A stretch of DNA of 34,306 nucleotides, taken from NCBI GenBank assembly GCA_026713305.1, contig JAPOOS010000164.1:1-34306 (forward strand). The letters run 5' to 3'. This DNA comes from Paracoccaceae bacterium. Its GTDB lineage: Bacteria > Pseudomonadota > Alphaproteobacteria > Rhodobacterales > Rhodobacteraceae. This document shows, piece by piece, positions 8,113 to 16,109 of the stretch. The stretch's first letter is position 1, and each line of letters begins with the position of its first letter. The position numbers were made by a program, and so were the translations under genes. Below the pieces are notes generated by a model. It did not search any database and had not been told where the DNA came from. It saw only the letters and a list, made by a program, of their open reading frames with translations.

Positions 8113-10053
8113 ATGTTCGTATTGTTTTCAGACCGGAAGGCCCGCAACGCAATGACCAGGCGGGCGCTCCTGGTTGGAGGAGTCCAAGCTGCGTTCGTCT
8201 GCGCAGTTGGCGGCAGGCTTGCCTACCTGCAGACCAAGGAGGCGGAGACATATCTCAACATGGCCGAATCGAACCGAATCGATTTTCGCCTGATTGCTCC
8301 CCAACGCGGCAACATATTCGATCGCAACGGAATCGTGCTGGCCGAGAACGAAAGGAGGTATCTGATCACGATCGTGCCGGAACAGGCCAACGACCTGCGG
8401 CACGTGCTCAGGCGCCTGGCAAGGATCATCCCGATAACGGAGGAGGAGTTCCAGGAGCATTTGAAGCGCCTGCGGGAAAGACCGGCATTTGCATCGGTGC
8501 CCATAGCCGAGAACGTTTCATGGGAGCAGGTTTCCGCCGTGTCGGTCAACGCCCCTGCGCTGCCAGGCGTCTACGCCGACCATGGGAGCGCGCGCGTCTA
8601 TCCGCTTGGCGAGGACTTCGCGCATGTCGTTGGGTATGTGGGACGCGTCAGCCAGACCGATCTCGACAATCCCAACGACAGGGACCCGTTGCTTCGGCTG
8701 CCGCGGTTCGAACTGGGAAAGACCGGCATCGAAAGAACGCTCGAGCATCAGCTGCGAGGCAAGGGAGGCACGCGAAAGATCGAGGTGAATGCCTTCGGCC
8801 GCGTGATTCGCGAACTCGACCACGTCGAGCCGCAGCGTGGCCAGGACATCCAGCTCTCGCTCGACAGCAAGCTGCAGAGCTTCGTCAATGCGCGTGTAGG
8901 CGAGGAAGCGGCATCCGTCGTGGTCATGGACGTGCGGACCGGCGAGGTGCTGGCGATGACTTCGACCCCGACCTTCGACCCCAACAAGTTCGTTCAAGGA
9001 TGGTCGCACGCCGAATTCCGGACGCTGGTCGACAATGTGAAGGCCCCCCTGTTCAATCGTTGCTGGCAGGGGCTTTATCCGCCGGGCTCGACGATGAAGC
9101 CGATCATGGCGCTGGCAGCCTTGGGCCAGGGCAGGATCGACTCGACCGAAACGGTCACCTGCGAGGGGTCGATCGAACGATTCGGAAGCACGTTTCATTG
9201 CTGGAAGCGGACCGGCCATGGCAACGTCGACATGGCCAAGGCCCTCACGGAATCCTGCGACGTCTACTTCTACAAGCTGGCGGAGCGGGTCGACCTCAGT
9301 CAGGTCGTCGAGACCTCCCATCGATTCGGACTGGGCGTGCCGCCCCGGCTGCCGCTTCCCAACGCGGTCTCGGGCATCATTCCCAGCGAGCAGTGGATTC
9401 AAGGCAACGTGGAGCGCTCCTGGTCGCTCGGCGACCTGCTCAACACGGCCATTGGCCAGGGCTACGTTCTGGTGTCGGCCATGCAGCTGGCAATCATGAC
9501 GGCGCGCATTGCGACAGGTCGAAACGTCGTGCCCCGGCTGGTCAATTCCCTGGGGGGAGATCCGGTTCCGGCGTTTGAGTTTCCGCCATTGCCCGATGCG
9601 CAGGAGCATCTGGGGCGCATTCGCGCGGCGCTGGACGATGCCGTGAATTCGCGTCAGGGGACGGCCTACAAGTCCAGATGCATCGATCCGACCTGCATGC
9701 TTGCCGGCAAGACCGGCACAAGCCAGGTGCGCACGATTTCGATGCGGGAACGAAAGAGAGGGGTCATCCTGAATGAGGACTTGCCCTGGAATCGCCGCGA
9801 TCATGCGCTGTTCTGCGGATACATGCCCATTCAGGATCCTCGATACGCGGTTTCCGTAATCATCGAACACGGCGGCGGCGGTTCGGCGGTGGCGGCGCCA
9901 ATTGCGCGGGACACACTGCTGCGCACGCATTTCGGCCGGCAACCTCCATTGTCGGTGTATCCCCATGGCCAGAGGCAGCAGATCCTTGAACAGTTTCAGG
10001 CGCTGTCGGAGCCTGGGTCGCAGCCTGCGGACCAGACGAATCCCGACACATGA
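8113..10053 (+). CDS. mrdA: penicillin-binding protein 2 (elongasome transpeptidase)
   Basis: A class B PBP that cross-links peptidoglycan during cell elongation with RodA. The 646-residue protein has a short cytoplasmic tail and one N-terminal membrane anchor (about residues 17-35). A pedestal domain with IAPQRGNIFDRNG (61-73) and GKTGIERTLE (202-211) follows. The transpeptidase domain holds the serine motif STMK (326-329), the second motif SCD (381-383; PBP2 proteins often have Asp rather than Asn here) and KTGT (533-536). The frame is open about 300 bases upstream inside mreD, but the ATG at 8113 has GAGGCGG just before it and gives the normal anchor. Its stop overlaps the rodA start (ATGA). 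Confidence 0.95.
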   Translation: MFVLFSDRKARNAMTRRALLVGGVQAAFVCAVGGRLAYLQTKEAETYLNMAESNRIDFRLIAPQRGNIFDRNGIVLAENERRYLITIVPEQANDLRHVLRRLARIIPITEEEFQEHLKRLRERPAFASVPIAENVSWEQVSAVSVNAPALPGVYADHGSARVYPLGEDFAHVVGYVGRVSQTDLDNPNDRDPLLRLPRFELGKTGIERTLEHQLRGKGGTRKIEVNAFGRVIRELDHVEPQRGQDIQLSLDSKLQSFVNARVGEEAASVVVMDVRTGEVLAMTSTPTFDPNKFVQGWSHAEFRTLVDNVKAPLFNRCWQGLYPPGSTMKPIMALAALGQGRIDSTETVTCEGSIERFGSTFHCWKRTGHGNVDMAKALTESCDVYFYKLAERVDLSQVVETSHRFGLGVPPRLPLPNAVSGIIPSEQWIQGNVERSWSLGDLLNTAIGQGYVLVSAMQLAIMTARIATGRNVVPRLVNSLGGDPVPAFEFPPLPDAQEHLGRIRAALDDAVNSRQGTAYKSRCIDPTCMLAGKTGTSQVRTISMRERKRGVILNEDLPWNRRDHALFCGYMPIQDPRYAVSVIIEHGGGGSAVAAPIARDTLLRTHFGRQPPLSVYPHGQRQQILEQFQALSEPGSQPADQTNPDT

Positions 10054-11198
10054 CCTTCCTGCCTGCGGATGACGATCGCAAGGAGGCGTGGTTCGAACGC
10101 TTCAAGCGCTTCAACTGGCTTCTGGCATTTGCCCTGTGCCTGTTGGCTGTCCTGGGCTTTGTCGTCCTGTATTCGGTTGGAGGCGGGTCAGGCCAGCCCT
10201 GGGCGCTTCCGCAGTTGCAGAAGTTTCTGATCGGACTAGTTGCAATGCTCGCCATCGCACCGATTCCGGTCAGCTTCTGGAAGAGGTTCGTGTTTCCGGC
10301 CTATGTCGCTTGCATTGGGCTGCTTGTCGTCACCGAACTGCAGGCCTCGCCGGGAGGGTCGGCAAATCGCTGGCTGGATCTTGGATTCCTGCGGTTTCAG
10401 CCGTCGGAACTGTGCAAGCTAGCCATCATACTGGTCATAGCCACGTTCTACGATGCGATTGGACCGGAAAGGTCGTCCCGCCCGCTCTGGGTTGCAGTTC
10501 CCCTGTTTCTGATCGCCGTGCCGGTGGCTCTGATTGTCAGGCAGCCCGACCTGGGAACTGCGCTTCTGGTTGTTCTGGGCGGGGTTGCGCTGATGTTCGT
10601 TGCCGGCGTCAGCATCTACTACTTTCTCGGCGGAGGTCTTGTGGCGATCGCCGGCATCGGCGCCGCGTTGTTCAGCCGCGGCACGTCGTGGCAAATCCTG
10701 GAAGACTACCAGTATCAGAGGATCGAAACATATTTGAGCCCCGACCCGAACATTCTCGGTTCGGGATACCACATCACGCAGTCAATCATTGCTCTAGGCT
10801 CGGGAGGGGTTTCAGGGCGCGGCTATCTCCACGGAACGCAGAGTCAGCTTGGTTTCCTGCCGGAACGGCACACCGACTTCGTGTTCAACACGTTGGGAGA
10901 GGAATTCGGTCTGGTTTGGGGCCTGATCCTCCTTCTGTTCTACGCCACAATCGTGGGCATGTGCATCTACATGTCGATTCGCACGCGTTCCCGTTTCAAT
11001 TCGCTGGTCATCTTTGGGGTTGGAACCATGTTCTTTCTGTATTTTTCCCTCAATCTGGCAATGGTGACCGGGCTGACGCCAGTGGTTGGCGTTCCGCTGC
11101 CCTTCATATCATACAGTGGCTCGGCCACTCTCACCCTCATGATCGGCTTCGGGCTCGTGCAAAGCGCGTACCTGCATGACCGGTCCGCGAACGGATAG
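10050..11198 (+). CDS. rodA: RodA, SEDS peptidoglycan glycosyltransferase
   Basis: A polytopic glycan polymerase partnering PBP2 in the elongasome. The 382-residue protein has about ten hydrophobic segments and the SEDS landmarks: NRWLDLGFLRFQPSEL (106-121), RQPDLGTALL (164-173) and LPERHTDFVFN (270-280), which includes the catalytic-site Asp (D276). It ends in the conserved GLTPVVGVPLPFISY block. That block continues SYSGS (354-358), where many family members have SYGGS, a small deviation next to an otherwise intact motif. The ATG overlaps the mrdA stop by four bases, indicating translational coupling. Confidence 0.95.
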   Translation: MTFLPADDDRKEAWFERFKRFNWLLAFALCLLAVLGFVVLYSVGGGSGQPWALPQLQKFLIGLVAMLAIAPIPVSFWKRFVFPAYVACIGLLVVTELQASPGGSANRWLDLGFLRFQPSELCKLAIILVIATFYDAIGPERSSRPLWVAVPLFLIAVPVALIVRQPDLGTALLVVLGGVALMFVAGVSIYYFLGGGLVAIAGIGAALFSRGTSWQILEDYQYQRIETYLSPDPNILGSGYHITQSIIALGSGGVSGRGYLHGTQSQLGFLPERHTDFVFNTLGEEFGLVWGLILLLFYATIVGMCIYMSIRTRSRFNSLVIFGVGTMFFLYFSLNLAMVTGLTPVVGVPLPFISYSGSATLTLMIGFGLVQSAYLHDRSANG

Positions 11199-11203
11199 AA
11201 GCA

Positions 11204-12142
11204 ATGGCTGCCAGAATCCTTTTTTCCGCGCACCAACGGCGCCACGCCGAATGGCTGCCGCAACTCAGGCTGGCGTTGAAGTCAAGGGGGCTCGACGACG
11301 AGATTTCAACGGAAGTTTCCGACGCGCAAGCCATACAGTACATCATCCACTCGCCCGACGGTTCGGTTTCGGACTTTTCCCGGTTTGAAAGTCTGCGGGC
11401 GGTTCTGAGTCTGTGGGCTGGCGTTGAGGAAATCGCCTCAAATCCAACATTGAGAGCGCCGCTGATCCGCATGCTCGACCCGGGAATGATCGACGGCATG
11501 GTGGAGTGGGTTACGGGGCAGGTGCTGCGCCATCACCTCGGAATGGATGCCCACATCTTCAATCGCAGCGGGCAGTGGCTGAAGCACCTGGCGCCGCCGC
11601 TGGCACGCGAGCGCGTGGTGGGCATGCTTGGGCTCGGGTCCCTGGGCCAGGCCTGCATTCGATCCCTTGCCAGGTTCAAGTTTCAGCTGCTTGGGTGGAG
11701 CCGGACGCCCAAGACGATCGACGGCGTCACGACCCATTGCGGAACGCAAGGCCTTGCGCGGGTTCTGGGCAGGGCCGACATAGTCGTGATTCTCGTTCCG
11801 CTTACGTCGGATACGGAGAATTTCCTCGACGGCGAAACATTGGCGTCCGCCAAACCCGGGCTGACGATCGTCAATTGCGGTCGCGGCGCGCTGATCGACG
11901 ACGGCGCACTTCTGGACGCCATCGGAAGCGGACGTGTCGGCCACGCCACGCTGGATGTGTTCAGGGAAGAGCCTCTGCCACCCGATCATCCGTTTTGGGT
12001 CAACGAGAAAATTTCGATATGGCCGCACATCTCTTCCGAGACACGTGTTGACACCGCTTCAAGCGTAATCGCCTGCAACCTCGAAAGACTTGACGCGGGG
12101 CTTCCGGTTGACGGACTTGTCAACTTCGAGAGGGGCTACTAG
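11204..12142 (+). CDS. GhrA-like 2-hydroxyacid dehydrogenase (glyoxylate/hydroxypyruvate reductase)
   Basis: NAD(P)H-dependent D-2-hydroxyacid dehydrogenase, nearest in form to glyoxylate/hydroxypyruvate reductase A. The 312-residue protein has the Rossmann motif GLGSLG (143-148). The catalytic set is complete: Arg in NCGRGAL (R227), Glu in FREEPLP (about E256) and His in WPHISSET (H275). It begins 5 bases after rodA and may be co-transcribed with the cell-shape genes, although nothing in its chemistry suggests a role in wall growth. The exact 2-oxoacid substrate cannot be told from sequence. Confidence 0.85.
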   Translation: MAARILFSAHQRRHAEWLPQLRLALKSRGLDDEISTEVSDAQAIQYIIHSPDGSVSDFSRFESLRAVLSLWAGVEEIASNPTLRAPLIRMLDPGMIDGMVEWVTGQVLRHHLGMDAHIFNRSGQWLKHLAPPLARERVVGMLGLGSLGQACIRSLARFKFQLLGWSRTPKTIDGVTTHCGTQGLARVLGRADIVVILVPLTSDTENFLDGETLASAKPGLTIVNCGRGALIDDGALLDAIGSGRVGHATLDVFREEPLPPDHPFWVNEKISIWPHISSETRVDTASSVIACNLERLDAGLPVDGLVNFERGY

Positions 12143-12753
12143 CAATTGCCTCTCGTCCAATCTCCTCTCGGCGGCATGTTGACCGTGTCACGCTGCTGCA
12201 GTTGCCGACGGGTCGTGACCCGAGGGAATTCGAAACCGAAGCCGCCGTTCCTCTCCGTTCCGGGCGTCGCCCTGACAGGCTGCCGCAATTGTTGAACATT
12301 CGCGGGTCGAACGGCCGCCGCTTGCGCCGACAGACGACCTTTGCGGTCGCTTCAAGAACATTGCCAGGCGCTGCGCAGGGCAACCAGTTCCGTCATGCCT
12401 GCCACTGCACGAACAGGCAGCGGACATCTGTCCCACCATCAAGGAGCCGGAACTGATGTGAACCGGGTTTGGAACGGCGATCGGGCGACTTGCAGCCAAG
12501 CCGCCGGCGGCGGCCCTCCGCCCTGCCGCTTTGTCCGCCAACACGGAAAGCCGACCGGAACCCGCCAATTGCGGCGCCAAGACAGAGCCACCTGCGAATT
12601 CCGAATTGCCCGGAAGCGCCTGGCGAGAGTTCAGGGCTTGCGACACCGGGGCCACCTGTGCGGCCCCGGGTTCGGTGGACCACGTGTTTCAGGCTTCTGC
12701 ACTTTCAAGGAACAGGCTTTGCGGCCGAATTGAACAAAGTCGACAATCGGCAA
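12143..12753. other. convergent intergenic region, nothing recognised
   Basis: It lies between the 3' ends of the hydroxyacid dehydrogenase (plus) and the ankyrin-repeat gene (minus). Frames of up to 155 residues on either strand are alanine/arginine/glycine-rich shadows with no domain. I find no T-tract terminator for either flanking gene. Confidence 0.35.
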
Positions 12754-14394
12754 CTACTTGGAATGCCCCTTGCGCAGCACACGGTAGACATCCGACTGTC
12801 GGAGGGGAGAATCTTCCGGGATCAGGTCGAACGGCGCTCTTTCTTCAAAGTCGCTGGCCGACATGTCCGCCCCGGCATCGATCAGGGTCTGCACGACAGC
12901 CGCCGTTTCGCTGTTTGCAGCGGCATTGTGCAGGGGCGCCCAACCGCGCTCGTCGGTCGCATTCGGGTCACCCCCGGCATCGATCAGAATTTGCACGACA
13001 GCCGCCGTTTCGCTGCTTGCAGCAGCAGCGTGCAGGGATGTCTTGCCGCGCTCGTCCGTCGCATTCGGGTCACCCCCGGCATCGATCAGTGTCTGGACAA
13101 CGACAGGCGAACAGCACATGATTACCGCTCTGTGAAGAGGCGTGAATCCACCCTTTGCACGCGCCTTCAGAACCGCTCCCGCATCAAGGAGCGTCTTCAC
13201 GACGGGAAGTGGCACGTCGTTTTCTATCGCCATGTGAAGAGGCGTCAATCCTTCCTTTGTACGCGCCTCCAAATCCGCCCCGGCGCCAAGGAGCATCTTC
13301 ACGACGGAAGAGGTTGCGTTGGCGGCTGCCGCAACGTGCAGAGGCGTCAATCCTTCCCATGAACGCGCCTCCAAATCCGCCCCGGCGCCAAGGAGCGTCT
13401 TCAGGATGGAAGGGGATGCGTTGGTGGCTGCCGCGGCGTGCAGAGGCGTTAATCCTTCCCATGAACGCGCCTCCAAATCCGCCCCGGCGCCAAGGAGTGT
13501 TCTCATCACAGCCGGTTCACGGGAGCCTTGCACCCCAAAGTGAAGCGGCGTGAATCCTTCCAAGGAACGTGCTTCCACATCCGCCCCGGCCTTGATTAGA
13601 GTCCGCACGATTGCCGACAATTCGCTTAAGTGTGCCGCCGAGTGCAAAGGAGTGAAACCCTTCTGGCAACGCGCACGCACGTCTGCCCCTGCAACGAGAA
13701 GAATTCGCACGATGGCGGGCATTGCGGTGACTGCTGCTGCCAAATGCAGGGCCGTCGACCCTCCTGGGGTACACGCTTTCAGATCCGCACCTGCATCGAC
13801 GAAGGCCTGCACGACGGCAGGCGATCTGCTTTCAATCGCTGCCAAATGCAGGGGAGTCCTGCCATTAGGCAAGCACGCTTCCAGATCCGCACCTGCATCG
13901 ACGAGGACCTGCACGACTGCAGGCCTTCTGCCTTCTCTAGCCACCATGTGAAGAGGAGTGAGACCCACCTTGCAACGCGCATTCACATCTGCTCCGGCAT
14001 CGATGAGAGTCCTCACGGTGGCAGGCAATTTGCTTTCAGCCGCCGCAAAATGCAGAGGAGTCAAACCCTCCTCGCAACACGCATTCACCTCCGCTCCGGC
14101 ATCGATGAGAACCTGCACGACGGCAGACGATTCGTTTACTGCCGCCGCCAAATGCAGGGGAGTGGTGTCATCGGGTGTGCGCGCATTCACCTCCGCTCCA
14201 GCATCGAGCATTGCCCGAACAACGGCCGGATCCTTTGTGTGGAAAGCCGCCCCATGAAGAATGGTCATCCCCTGGTCGGAGCGCGCATTCACGTCTGCTC
14301 CAATGTCAACAATGGCCTGCACAATTTCAGGCACATCGGTAATGCCTGCCACCCGGTGGAGTTCGGTAAAGCCCAGTGTGTCGCGTGAATACAC
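12754..14394 (-). CDS. protein of 15 tandem ankyrin repeats
   Basis: The 546-residue product is almost wholly repeats. Seven residues (MYSRDTL) are followed by exactly 15 units of 34 residues, each of the form G-x-T-P-L-H-x-A-A...V-x-x-L-(I/L)-x-A-G-A-D-(V/L)-x-A-R. A 29-residue C-terminal cap (ERAPFDLIPEDSPLRQSDVY...) begins like a sixteenth unit. 7+510+29 equals the whole length, so no unit has an insertion. Canonical ankyrin units are 33 residues. There is no signal peptide, membrane segment or catalytic domain, so it should be a protein-binding scaffold that is cytoplasmic or exported by an unseen route. The GTG start at 14394 has GGAGG four bases upstream. Ankyrin proteins are enriched in host-associated bacteria, but a housekeeping role is also possible. 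Confidence 0.85.
   Translation of the reverse strand: MYSRDTLGFTELHRVAGITDVPEIVQAIVDIGADVNARSDQGMTILHGAAFHTKDPAVVRAMLDAGAEVNARTPDDTTPLHLAAAVNESSAVVQVLIDAGAEVNACCEEGLTPLHFAAAESKLPATVRTLIDAGADVNARCKVGLTPLHMVAREGRRPAVVQVLVDAGADLEACLPNGRTPLHLAAIESRSPAVVQAFVDAGADLKACTPGGSTALHLAAAVTAMPAIVRILLVAGADVRARCQKGFTPLHSAAHLSELSAIVRTLIKAGADVEARSLEGFTPLHFGVQGSREPAVMRTLLGAGADLEARSWEGLTPLHAAAATNASPSILKTLLGAGADLEARSWEGLTPLHVAAAANATSSVVKMLLGAGADLEARTKEGLTPLHMAIENDVPLPVVKTLLDAGAVLKARAKGGFTPLHRAVIMCCSPVVVQTLIDAGGDPNATDERGKTSLHAAAASSETAAVVQILIDAGGDPNATDERGWAPLHNAAANSETAAVVQTLIDAGADMSASDFEERAPFDLIPEDSPLRQSDVYRVLRKGHSK
12844..14373 (-). repeat. 15 tandem 102-bp ankyrin-coding repeats
   Basis: DNA encoding the ankyrin units has strict 102-bp periodicity. 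Most units are diverged. Units 9-11 (13252-13557) share long identical stretches, for example the segment coding LLGAGADLEARSWEG, twice at 102-bp spacing and a third time almost unchanged. Units 13-15 (12844-13149) likewise share the DNA for LIDAGGDPNATDERG. These two blocks look like recent duplication or gene conversion within an older array. Confidence 0.85.
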
Positions 14395-15262
14395 GTTTCC
14401 TCCAAGTCAAGAGCGCTGCCTGTCGGCAACCGGAGCTGCGACAACGAAAACCCCCTGCATTCCGCATCGTTTGACAGGGTTGGGGTGCATGCGATCGCAG
14501 CCAAGGCAACTTGGCCAGCAAACCGGAAACCGAGGGATTCCGGAGCTGGCCCTAATGGGCAGTCATGGCACATGGACATTCAGGCGCGCCAGCAGTTCAC
14601 GGTACCGTGGGAAGCCCGAACTCTCAACGCGCCGTGCTTGGCTGAGGGATACGCGTGGATCGCTCATTTGTCAAACTGGCGTTCAAGCGCAAGCAAGTGG
14701 TTGACCGACAGCGCATAATTCATGAAGGAGACAGGCACATGACCAGCGACGAACGCTTGGTGTCGGGATCCCTGGCTTGCTGTTCGTTGAACAACGATGC
14801 TGGCCGACCGCAATCTCAATGCCTCTGCGTCGGATTGCATGGCAAACTCCATTCACAGGGGTTGCAATGTTGCAATGCCTTCATGAATGCCGGGACTGCA
14901 TTGTCGGACACTGGCAGCCGGATGCATTCGGAGGGACAGATTGGAATCGCGGGAGGGCAGTTTTGCGAACCAATTCGCAATCAGTGGAAACGTCGAAGTC
15001 CACCCGATCTCGTTCGCCGCCCGCAGGAATTCCGGCGACCGAAGGCAAATTGACTTGCCAAAAGCGGGATGGAGGCCGGTTGTGCGCATGTCGCCTCTTC
15101 AGGGGCATGGGAGGATTCTCTTCTCATCGGAAGAATTCTTCATCTTGTCCGGAATGAAACTGGTAAAGCTGATTCCAGTCGTTCCAACGCTGCTTTGACG
15201 ACAGGGACAACGTTGAGTTTGTTCTTGTCATGGATTGCCAACAAGTTACTCTGGATCGGAAC
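14395..15262. other. long intergenic region upstream of ankyrin gene
   Basis: About 870 bases without a supported gene. Several overlapping frames of 60-130 residues exist on both strands; none shows a domain, and ribosome binding sites are poor. A plus-strand ATG at about 14740 has GGAG upstream, but the encoded sequence looks random. The promoter of the ankyrin gene must lie at its left end; no clear -35/-10 pair is visible. Confidence 0.35.
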
Positions 15263-15424
15263 ATGGTTAGAATTCTCACACTGATATTGGCAGTGACAGC
15301 CGTTGCATTGGCTGCACAATTGTGGTGGAACCACAAGGATCGTCATAAATTGGAAATAACAGCATTGCTGGTTGTTGGAATTGTTCTAACTATTTTCAAT
15401 CTTGTCATTACCTTTTCAAACTAG
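15263..15424 (+). CDS. possible small two-helix membrane protein
   Basis: A 53-residue frame, MVRILTLILAVTAVALAAQL... to ...VVGIVLTIFNLVITFSN, has two clear hydrophobic helices (about residues 3-20 and 32-50). They are separated by a short charged loop (WWNHKDRHKLEI). An in-frame ATG 33 bases upstream (15230) gives 64 residues. The DNA is visibly more AT-rich than its surroundings. It ends where similarity to an IS5-type transposase begins, so it may be cargo, a neighbour hit by the insertion, or chance. I recognise no family. Confidence 0.35.
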   Translation: MVRILTLILAVTAVALAAQLWWNHKDRHKLEITALLVVGIVLTIFNLVITFSN

Positions 15425-15909
15425 GCGTCAAGACGCGGCTTGCATGCTGCCGTGCGGCGGATCCGACGGTTGCGATCGTCGACAGCCAGAGCGTGAAGGC
15501 GACGGAAGTTGGTGCTCCACGAGGCCATGATCCGGGCGGGAAAGTCAGTTGCCGCAAACGCGACATTGCCGTGGACATCAAGGGCAATGCGCTGGAGGTG
15601 GGAGTGCACCCCGCCGACACACAGAACCGTGAGGGTGCGGCGCCCTTGATTCTCGACGTGTTGGAGGCAGTCCCAAGTGCAGTCGGCGCTTTGCAGGCAT
15701 GGCATCGAGGACAAACAGCGGACAATCAGCAAGCGAACAGTTAGGAGCGCTTCGTGTCGTTCCTGGAACGTTGGATGGTCAAGCGGACCACTTCCTGGTT
15801 GGGCCGGCGCCGCAGGCTGCCCAAGGACCGCGAGAGCGCTGTGGCGAGTTCTCCGGAGTGGACGCAGTTGGCTGCTTGCCGAAACATGGTGCGCCGGACT
15901 GCCCGTACA
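15425..15909 (+). pseudogene. IS5-family transposase remnant
   Basis: The first part reads ADPTVAIVDSQSVKATEVGA, then RGHDP-GKVSCRKRDIAVD and HPADTQNREGAAPLILDVLEA. This is the central DDE region of IS5-type transposases, with the first catalytic Asp in IVDSQSVK. It then runs into unrelated residues and a stop near 15744. The C-terminal part reappears in another frame from about 15765: ERWMVKRTTSWLGRRRRLPK, then LAACRNMVRRTA. The family's RWVVERT Glu, the third catalytic acid, is Lys here, and the segment with the second Asp (ADGGY) is missing. The N-terminal third is also absent. Clearly inactive; I found no terminal repeats. Confidence 0.75.
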
Positions 15910-16035
15910 GCGCTCAGGCCAAGAGCGAACGGTTTTTCCGGCGTGAGTGTGCGTGAAACAGGGAAAACGTGACTTTGCAGTCAGGCTCTGAGGCAGAGTT
16001 GACGGTCAGTCTTCCCTCATTCGGGACCTTCACTC

Positions 16036-16055
16036 CCAACACATGCACGTGTTGG
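16036..16055. repeat. hairpin downstream of PIF1-like gene
   Basis: CCAACAC-ATGCAC-GTGTTGG is a 7-bp perfect inverted repeat with a 6-base loop. It lies 55 bases beyond the stop of the minus-strand helicase gene. No T run follows on either strand, so it could help 3'-end stability rather than act as a simple intrinsic terminator. Confidence 0.35.
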
Positions 16056-16109
16056 CCTGGCGCACCGACCAAAGATGCAAAGTCTGCGCGTTCTGTGCGG
16101 AGCCGACCG

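Noticed and set aside
8518..9966. 482-codon open frame on the minus strand inside mrdA
   Set aside because: It is antisense to an unmistakable PBP2 with all catalytic motifs. Long antisense frames are a by-product of GC-rich codon bias, and its product has no domain.
12844..14373. Regular 102-bp repeats considered as a CRISPR array
   Set aside because: Units are in-frame ankyrin repeats, diverged in sequence, without constant short repeats separated by unique spacers, and no cas genes are present.
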